Assembly (NCBI GenBank): GCA_037441765.1
Contig: JBBIRM010000099.1
Location: 1 to 10,220, forward strand
Origin: JBBIRM01 sp037441765
GTDB lineage: Bacteria > Desulfobacterota > BSN033 > UBA1163
DNA: 10,220 nucleotides
Direction: 5' to 3'
Within the stretch, counting starts at the first letter, position 1. Each line of letters begins with the position of its first letter. The translations under genes and the position numbers were made by a program. Below are positions 6,070 to 10,220 of the stretch, one piece after another. The notes beneath the pieces are model-generated. The model was given only the letters and a program-made list of their open reading frames with translations. It searched no databases and was not told the DNA's origin.

Positions 6070-6513
6070 ATGGCACTCCAAATGCAACCTCAATTAAAGG
6101 ATAATTGTAAACCGAGTATGAATAATCTAATGGACAAACCACTCAATCCTAAACCGATGGGGGTGCTTGCTATCGAAAAGAGAAGACATCCCCGATATAG
6201 CGTTGAACTCCCCCTAAATTACGCTCGAATCAATGGTAAAGAGAACCTTGGAGGGATTGTCGCCAATGCGAGCGAAGGAGGGCTCTTAGTATATCTCCCA
6301 GAGAGGATGGAGATTGGGACTCTTTTGAGAATAGAGATATTTTATTTAAATGGGTTAGAGTTGGACACTATCAAAGCAGTGGCCAAAGTGGTATGGTCTG
6401 ATCTGGCGGCAAAAGAGATCTGGGGGGAGTACAGGTATGGTTTACAATTCCAATCAATTGAAGAAAGAGATTTTGAAAGATTGGTCCATCTATTAAAAGA
6501 GATAGGAAAGTGA
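6070..6513 (+). CDS. PilZ domain protein (c-di-GMP binding), copy 1
   Basis: A 147-residue single-domain PilZ protein. Both c-di-GMP contacts are present: RRHPR (R38 and R42 of RxxxR) and NASEGG (N66, S68, G71 of NxSxxG). The beta-barrel follows to about residue 142. Stand-alone PilZ proteins work as c-di-GMP receptors that alter motility, polysaccharide export or transcription through a partner. The start is uncertain: ATG 6070 has no clear ribosome binding site, while in-frame ATG 6130 aligns better with the starts of the two PilZ paralogs downstream and would give 127 residues. A sigma-54-like promoter lies upstream, so expression may respond to an enhancer-binding regulator. It is 171 bases before the chimera gene. 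Confidence 0.92.
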   Translation: MALQMQPQLKDNCKPSMNNLMDKPLNPKPMGVLAIEKRRHPRYSVELPLNYARINGKENLGGIVANASEGGLLVYLPERMEIGTLLRIEIFYLNGLELDTIKAVAKVVWSDLAAKEIWGEYRYGLQFQSIEERDFERLVHLLKEIGK

Positions 6514-6601
6514 GAAAGAGGTTCCTCCCCATTTGTTCTTACATATTCCACTCAAATCCAACGGTCTTTAAATAGCCTCCCCTTTCGTTCGAAAAAATAT
6601 G

Positions 6602-6630
6602 TTGAACTTATTTAAAAAATTATTTAAAAA
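6602..6630 (+). promoter_or_regulatory. Weak candidate promoter for the chimera gene
   Basis: TTGAAC (6602-6607) and TAAAAA (6625-6630) are 17 bases apart. Between this and the start codon lies a 7-bp hairpin, AGGTAAA (6632-6638) with TTTACCT (6654-6660), that could lie in the leader. The match is modest and the DNA is AT-rich. Confidence 0.3.
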
Positions 6631-6684
6631 TAGGTAAATCCCGTTTGAAAGTTTTTACCTTTCTAACAGACGGGGTCAAACAAA

Positions 6685-8601
6685 ATGTTAAATCGAACAT
6701 ATTCTGCCATCGCTCAGAGGGATGACCGATTTCGGGTGCTTCTATTGGGCATCGGCAATAATACCGAGGAAGAGAAAGGGAGATTCTGTAGATCCATTTT
6801 TGAAAACTACGGTATCTCACTTTCCCTTTTGAGGAGGATTGTGGACCGTTGTCCAGTCATCCTCAAAAAAAATTTGACCTTTAAAAAAGCGGAGGCCTTA
6901 GCGAGGATTCTACAGTCATTTGGAGCCAAGGTCGCAATTGAAGAGAAAATGGAACCCATGGAGATATTTCTTGAATTTCAAGATTTGGCTCCTTATCAGG
7001 TCGCCCTGGAGTCCTGTTGGTTAAAAAAGACAGAATCTGGGATTTGGACCGCCTTGGGGAGAGTAAAGAATATCACTTCGGAAAATTTATATGATATATG
7101 GGTCTTAATTCAACTTTTTGGCGATCTGGACGAATTTTTAACCTTTGAAGAAGTTCCTCTCCTGATCAACCCTCTTCCTCCTGGAGACTCTTCTCCATTT
7201 AGAGTAATTTTTGAAGGGGACATTCCGGTGAGAAAGGCGACCATTGGATTTAAAAATGTATCAGGACAACCCCTCCCTGCTTTGGATCAGAGGAAAAGGA
7301 GGGGGTGGGTCGGTGTGGAAATAAGAAAAGGGAAGGAAAAACCAACTATTGAAGCAGGCCAACTGCCTGTTGGACCGCCTGTTGAACATCCTCAAGAGAT
7401 GATGATTGAAGAAGAAAGAGAAGCCCATGAAGAGGTGGTGGAAAGCCTTGAACCTGCCATCGTTCCTATCACAGAGGCACAAAAAGGAGAAGAAGAGCAA
7501 ACAGATGTAAAGAGTTTTGGAGAAACCCTTCTCCTATGCCTCGAGGAGGGAGCAACCCAACTACCCCAGGAGGTCTCTGAAGAAGGTATGGAGTTGACCC
7601 TCTCCGGTTTGGAGGAAGAGGATGTTAAAGAGAGGGAGTTTCAAATTTCTTCTGTCGAAAGGATGGAAGAAGGACTCTCAATCAAAGGCGAAGAGATGAA
7701 AATCAGTGAAGAGGTCCCTTCCGAAATACCATCAAGGATTCCTTCCTTGGTCGAAGCAACTCAATTATTAGAAGAGATCTCAGTTAGGAAAGAAGGGTTA
7801 GAAAAGGAATTACCTTATGCCTTTCCATGGATTGAAGATTTCAAGGATGCAATAGAGCGTTACTATCACCAGAGGCCAGATCTGTTTGCCACATGGTTTG
7901 AGTCCAAACGAAAGGAAGAAGGCCTTGAGAATCTTTTTCATTCGATCCTTACAATCCTTACCCATGCCCGCTTCGTTCAGGACTCCCAAACCGAGAAAGC
8001 CTTAGAAAATACCCAAAAGGCCTATTCCCTCCTCCCAAATTTAAATTTGTCCATGGAGGAAATTCCCTCTCTTGAGGGGACAAAATTTTTCTCTTCAGAA
8101 ATTTGGAAGGAACTGTTTCGCAGGGCAATCCCAAGACTCCATGAGATCTCTCAACGAATTCTTGAAAAAAGACGATGGAATGCCTCAGACCTTGAACTCT
8201 TAATTCGGGTCATCCCCCATATGGAAAATAAAAATAGTCGGATGGCCATCAAATGGATTCATCAGCTTATTCCTGATGCAATTGAAATTGATTTTTCTAA
8301 TGTTTCCGTCTCAGTGGGGGAAAGCCTATATAGAGTATCCGCTCGTTTGGGAGTTTTGAACCCTTATTTCGATCATTATCAGGGTAGAAATTCGATGGGG
8401 GATTTAAAGATTCAATCTTTTGCCAAATCTGTTTTCCCTCAATATCCCTTAAAGATCGAGGAGCCAATGACATGGGTAGGTCGGGTAGAGGAAGGTGGAG
8501 CCTGTTCCCCGACCCATCCTCAATGCGATAGGTGTCTTTTTGACCAATTTTGTCCAAAACTGTTTCTAAATATTGATCCTTCAGAAAAGGGAATGAAGTG
8601 A
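6685..8601 (+). CDS. L7/L12-like + FxLYD-like + degenerate endonuclease III-like Fe-S chimera
   Basis: A 638-residue soluble protein with no signal peptide or membrane segment. Residues about 16-88 resemble the ribosomal L7/L12 C-terminal fold (LLRRIVDRCP, KKNLTFKKAEALARIL and FGAKV match its helix and strand pattern). Residues about 105-192 resemble FxLYD (GRVKNITSENLYDIWV, then LPPGDSSPFRV). Residues about 215-385 are an acidic, probably disordered linker. Residues about 385-625 align along their length with endonuclease III (HhH-GPD): the C-terminal C607-x6-C614-x2-C617-x5-C623 is exactly the Fe-S loop spacing. The helix-hairpin-helix is blurred (IPHMENKNSRMA, 510-521), and the catalytic Asp of VDTH-x-x-RV is Gly545 (VGESLYRV). 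Glycosylase activity is therefore unlikely, although DNA or ligand binding may remain. GGGG at 6674-6677 is a weak ribosome binding site. PilZ genes flank it on both sides. Role unknown. Confidence 0.85.
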   Translation: MLNRTYSAIAQRDDRFRVLLLGIGNNTEEEKGRFCRSIFENYGISLSLLRRIVDRCPVILKKNLTFKKAEALARILQSFGAKVAIEEKMEPMEIFLEFQDLAPYQVALESCWLKKTESGIWTALGRVKNITSENLYDIWVLIQLFGDLDEFLTFEEVPLLINPLPPGDSSPFRVIFEGDIPVRKATIGFKNVSGQPLPALDQRKRRGWVGVEIRKGKEKPTIEAGQLPVGPPVEHPQEMMIEEEREAHEEVVESLEPAIVPITEAQKGEEEQTDVKSFGETLLLCLEEGATQLPQEVSEEGMELTLSGLEEEDVKEREFQISSVERMEEGLSIKGEEMKISEEVPSEIPSRIPSLVEATQLLEEISVRKEGLEKELPYAFPWIEDFKDAIERYYHQRPDLFATWFESKRKEEGLENLFHSILTILTHARFVQDSQTEKALENTQKAYSLLPNLNLSMEEIPSLEGTKFFSSEIWKELFRRAIPRLHEISQRILEKRRWNASDLELLIRVIPHMENKNSRMAIKWIHQLIPDAIEIDFSNVSVSVGESLYRVSARLGVLNPYFDHYQGRNSMGDLKIQSFAKSVFPQYPLKIEEPMTWVGRVEEGGACSPTHPQCDRCLFDQFCPKLFLNIDPSEKGMK

Positions 8602-8721
8602 CCCTTTACACTTGAGGTTTAGTAAAATTAATCTTTTAGTGCTTTTCGGGTTGCAAAATTTTCTGATAGGTTTGAGAAAGAGGCCTTATGGATACCTGGG
8701 CAGATTGAATGGTATGTGATT

Positions 8722-8737
8722 GGAGAATGGGTTAATG
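8722..8737 (+). promoter_or_regulatory. Ribosome binding site and start of PilZ copy 2, with ATGGGTTAATG
   Basis: GGAG (8722-8725) lies 9 bases before ATG 8735 and supports this start over the upstream in-frame TTG 8720. An out-of-frame reading from ATG 8709 (nine codons with stop, sharing ATG 8727) ends in a TAA that overlaps the PilZ start as TAATG, a layout typical of coupled translation. The 13-mer ATGGGTTAATGGA (8727-8739) recurs at the next PilZ gene. Confidence 0.45.
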
Positions 8738-9121
8738 GATGGAGAAACTTCATATAAAGATAGAAGAAGGTTTCCAAGAATTTCGATGGATCTTCCACTG
8801 GAGTATCGGGTGATTAATGCTCCTTATGCCCATGGGGGGCTTGTGGTCAACGCCAGTGAGATTGGACTCCTTATCAATTCTGTTAAAAATATTCCCATTG
8901 GGACTAAATTGAATATTGCAATTATATTCCCCAAGGGATTTGAATTGGCCAATATCGAAGTGACCGCTGAGGTCATTTGGAAAGACCTCCATTGGGAGGA
9001 GGATTGGGAGGGGTATCAATATGGATTAAAATTCATCCAAATCTTAGAAGAAGATAGAGAAAAACTAAAATTACTTCTCAGCGGTTGTTTCCAATTGGGA
9101 GAGCCTGTTATTAATCCTTAA
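8735..9121 (+). CDS. PilZ domain protein (c-di-GMP binding), copy 2
   Basis: A 128-residue stand-alone PilZ protein. The c-di-GMP contacts are RRFPR (R11 and R15) and NASEIG (N39, S41, G44). The rest is the usual PilZ barrel, with VIWKDLHWEEDWEGYQYGLKF matching its paralogs. ATG 8735 is preferred for its ribosome binding site and for agreement with the next PilZ gene; an upstream TTG at 8720 would add five residues. It follows the chimera gene by 133 bases and is 54 bases ahead of PilZ copy 3, so the two PilZ genes probably share a transcript. Strong similarity in length and layout suggests local duplication followed by divergence. Confidence 0.92.
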   Translation: MDGETSYKDRRRFPRISMDLPLEYRVINAPYAHGGLVVNASEIGLLINSVKNIPIGTKLNIAIIFPKGFELANIEVTAEVIWKDLHWEEDWEGYQYGLKFIQILEEDREKLKLLLSGCFQLGEPVINP

Positions 9122-9159
9122 ATTATTAGGCCATACAAGGGTTTGTTTTCAAACTGGTC

Positions 9160-9178
9160 AGGAGCGTATGGGTTAATG
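9160..9178 (+). promoter_or_regulatory. Ribosome binding site and start of PilZ copy 3, with ATGGGTTAATG
   Basis: AGGAG (9160-9164) precedes ATG 9168, which reads ATG GGT TAA and stops at a TAA overlapping ATG 9176 of the PilZ gene. The 13-mer ATGGGTTAATGGA (9168-9180) is identical to that at PilZ copy 2. It favours ATG 9176 over the upstream in-frame TTG 9143. Confidence 0.45.
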
Positions 9179-9565
9179 GAACCTAAGGAAGGAGAAAGAA
9201 AGTCCCATATCGGTATAGTTAACCTTGAGAGGAGAAATCATCCAAGGTTTAATATAGATCTGCCCATTGAGTATCAAATCATCCATTCCTCTACCGTCCA
9301 TAAAGGACGAGCCCTCAATGCCAGTGAAGGGGGTCTTCTGGCTTACTTTAAGGAAAAGATAGATGTAGGGCAACTTTTAAGAGTGAAACTCTTTTTTGCA
9401 ATGGGGTCGAAGTTAAATTCCATTGAGATGGTTATGGAAGTGGTTTGGCAAGATATCCATTTAGGAAAAGGTTGGGGAGATTATAGAACGGGTATGAAGT
9501 TTGTGGACATTCATCCTGAGGGGCTGAATCAATTAAAGGGGTTTTTAAAGAGTCTTTCAGAGTAA
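9176..9565 (+). CDS. PilZ domain protein (c-di-GMP binding), copy 3
   Basis: A 129-residue stand-alone PilZ protein. RRNHPR (R20 and R24) and NASEGG (N48, S50, G53) are the intact c-di-GMP contacts. It is closest in pattern to PilZ copy 1: both share the HPR and NASEGGLL signatures and a leader before the first Arg that contains an I/V-rich stretch. The start at ATG 9176 is supported by the repeated initiation sequence; TTG 9143 would add 11 residues of low similarity. It is the last gene of the PilZ/chimera group. No output domain is present, so it must act through a partner protein. Confidence 0.92.
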   Translation: MEPKEGERKSHIGIVNLERRNHPRFNIDLPIEYQIIHSSTVHKGRALNASEGGLLAYFKEKIDVGQLLRVKLFFAMGSKLNSIEMVMEVVWQDIHLGKGWGDYRTGMKFVDIHPEGLNQLKGFLKSLSE

Positions 9566-9652
9566 GTTTCAATGTATTACTTAAAAAATTTATTTTTCAG
9601 CCTCTTGTAAAAAAGAAGGGGGGTTTTATAATTAAAAAGGAGAAAAAGAGAT

Positions 9653-9841
9653 ATGGGTGGAAAAAGTAGTTTTCCATATCGAAAATATGATCGTAAACCA
9701 CATCCTCACATTGTAAAGCAAATCTTAGAGGATGAAGAACTCCTTGAGATGATGAAGGAGATTCTTATTCAAGAGGGAAGGCCATGCCCTTTTTGCCACC
9801 GGAGGCTTAAAGAAGAAACTAAAGTAAGAGAGATTTGGTGA
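9653..9841 (+). CDS. Small CPFC protein, unknown function
   Basis: A 62-residue basic protein not recognised as a known family. It has an N-terminal basic stretch (RKYDRKPHPH), an acidic amphipathic helix (ILEDEELLEMMKEIL, about 24-38) and a single CPFC knuckle (C45 and C48) followed by HRR. One CxxC is half of a usual zinc ribbon, so zinc binding would need the His residues or a dimer. AAGGAG (9637-9642) is placed 10 bases before ATG, which supports translation. It lies 87 bases after PilZ copy 3 and may be a trailing gene of that unit. Confidence 0.65.
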   Translation: MGGKSSFPYRKYDRKPHPHIVKQILEDEELLEMMKEILIQEGRPCPFCHRRLKEETKVREIW

Positions 9842-9883
9842 CTTCCCTTGATAAAAGTATATTTAAAGAGGCTCTGTCCCTTT

Positions 9884-10210
9884 TTACATATCCCTATCTG
9901 GAAATTCACGGAAGGTGAATTTAAAAGGGTCCACAATTAACATTTTGGCAGATTCTTTAATAGCACCTTTTCTTATCCCAAAAGCATCCACAGGAATAGT
10001 AAAAACGAGGGAAGGCACAAAGATCAATACTCCAATCCCGGTTGCTGCAAGACCCATTGGTCGTGCAATTAATAAATCAGCAATATTCCACTGGTCTGTA
10101 TTAGGATCATTTTTAGGCCACCTTTCCGAGGCCCAGCAATTTGACCAGATAGTCCCTAAAAAGGTTAATAAGAATAAGTATATGAAAATATTTCTTTTTT
10201 TCCTTTCCAT
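9884..10210 (-). CDS. Small membrane protein, unknown function
   Basis: A 108-residue protein on the other strand. Residues about 8-27 form an N-terminal signal or anchor helix (IFIYLFLLTFLGTIW, then a possible cleavage near CWAS). Residues about 50-72 form a second hydrophobic segment (GLAATGIGVLIFVPSLVFTIPV). The tail LIVDPFKFTFREFPD, together with ARPMGLAATGIG, resembles a family of small uncharacterised envelope proteins of proteobacteria. GGAGG at the very end of the window (complement of 10216-10220) lies 5 bases before ATG and confirms the start. It converges with the CPFC gene, 42 bases apart, with no clear terminator between them; its promoter lies outside the window. Confidence 0.8.
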   Translation of the reverse strand: MERKKRNIFIYLFLLTFLGTIWSNCWASERWPKNDPNTDQWNIADLLIARPMGLAATGIGVLIFVPSLVFTIPVDAFGIRKGAIKESAKMLIVDPFKFTFREFPDRDM

Positions 10211-10220
10211 AAAATCCTCC

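Noticed and set aside
7261..7500. Reverse-strand reading frames inside the chimera and other genes
   Set aside because: They lie within well-supported + strand genes, have no recognisable domains and no ribosome binding sites; they are shadows.
8417..8572. Active DNA glycosylase (nth-like) annotation for the chimera's C-terminus
   Set aside because: The Fe-S loop is present, but the catalytic Asp position is Gly and the helix-hairpin-helix is degenerate, so an activity call is not supported.
8640..8655. Sigma-54 site before PilZ copy 2 (TTGCA at 8651)
   Set aside because: The GG expected 12 bases upstream of GC is GC (8641-8642), so the essential -24 element is missing.
9864..9888. Terminator between the CPFC gene and the membrane protein gene
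   Set aside because: AAAGAGG...CCCTTTTT pairs with an internal mismatch and gives only a weak stem.

Overview
The window is AT-leaning bacterial DNA. Two good sigma-54 (-24/-12) promoter matches, three PilZ (c-di-GMP) proteins and a DUF4124 periplasmic coiled-coil protein suggest a Gram-negative, plausibly Desulfobacterota-like ('deltaproteobacterial'), organism. This placement is inferred from gene content; no taxonomic marker gene is present.

Left part (1-3907): a tight + strand operon encodes a MoxR-type AAA+ ATPase with a Cys-rich segment in its lid, a protein ending in a GXGXG beta-helix, and a protein with an N-terminal HxxxH segment and a C-terminal VWA/MIDAS domain. MoxR plus VWA pairs usually act as metal-insertion or complex-remodelling chaperones. 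The GXGXG protein between them is the unusual component.

Middle (3908-6069): a 366-base gap holds a 164-base inverted-repeat element (32 paired positions, extendable inward). A lone class I SAM methyltransferase follows. A 338-base gap then holds a TATAAT box, an operator-like palindrome and two strong tandem hairpins with Shine-Dalgarno/GGA-rich loops. The gap ends in a near-consensus sigma-54 promoter only about 5 bases before the secreted DUF4124 gene. A second sigma-54-like site lies in the next gap.

Right part (6070-9565): a PilZ gene, a 638-residue chimera and two tandem PilZ genes, all on the + strand. The chimera reads as an L7/L12-CTD-like domain, a FxLYD-like domain, a long acidic linker and a degenerate endonuclease III-like domain. 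That last domain keeps the Cys-x6-Cys-x2-Cys-x5-Cys iron-sulfur loop but has Gly where the catalytic Asp should be. All three PilZ proteins keep RxxxR and NxSxxG, so they should bind c-di-GMP. The layout suggests a c-di-GMP-linked locus around the chimera, but no partner or output is visible. The tail (9566-10220) holds a 62-residue CPFC protein and a convergent small membrane protein.

No rRNA, tRNA, CRISPR array, transposase or convincing intrinsic terminator was seen. The most novel items are the MoxR/GXGXG/VWA operon, the chimera, the tandem-hairpin candidate RNA and the 164-base inverted repeat.
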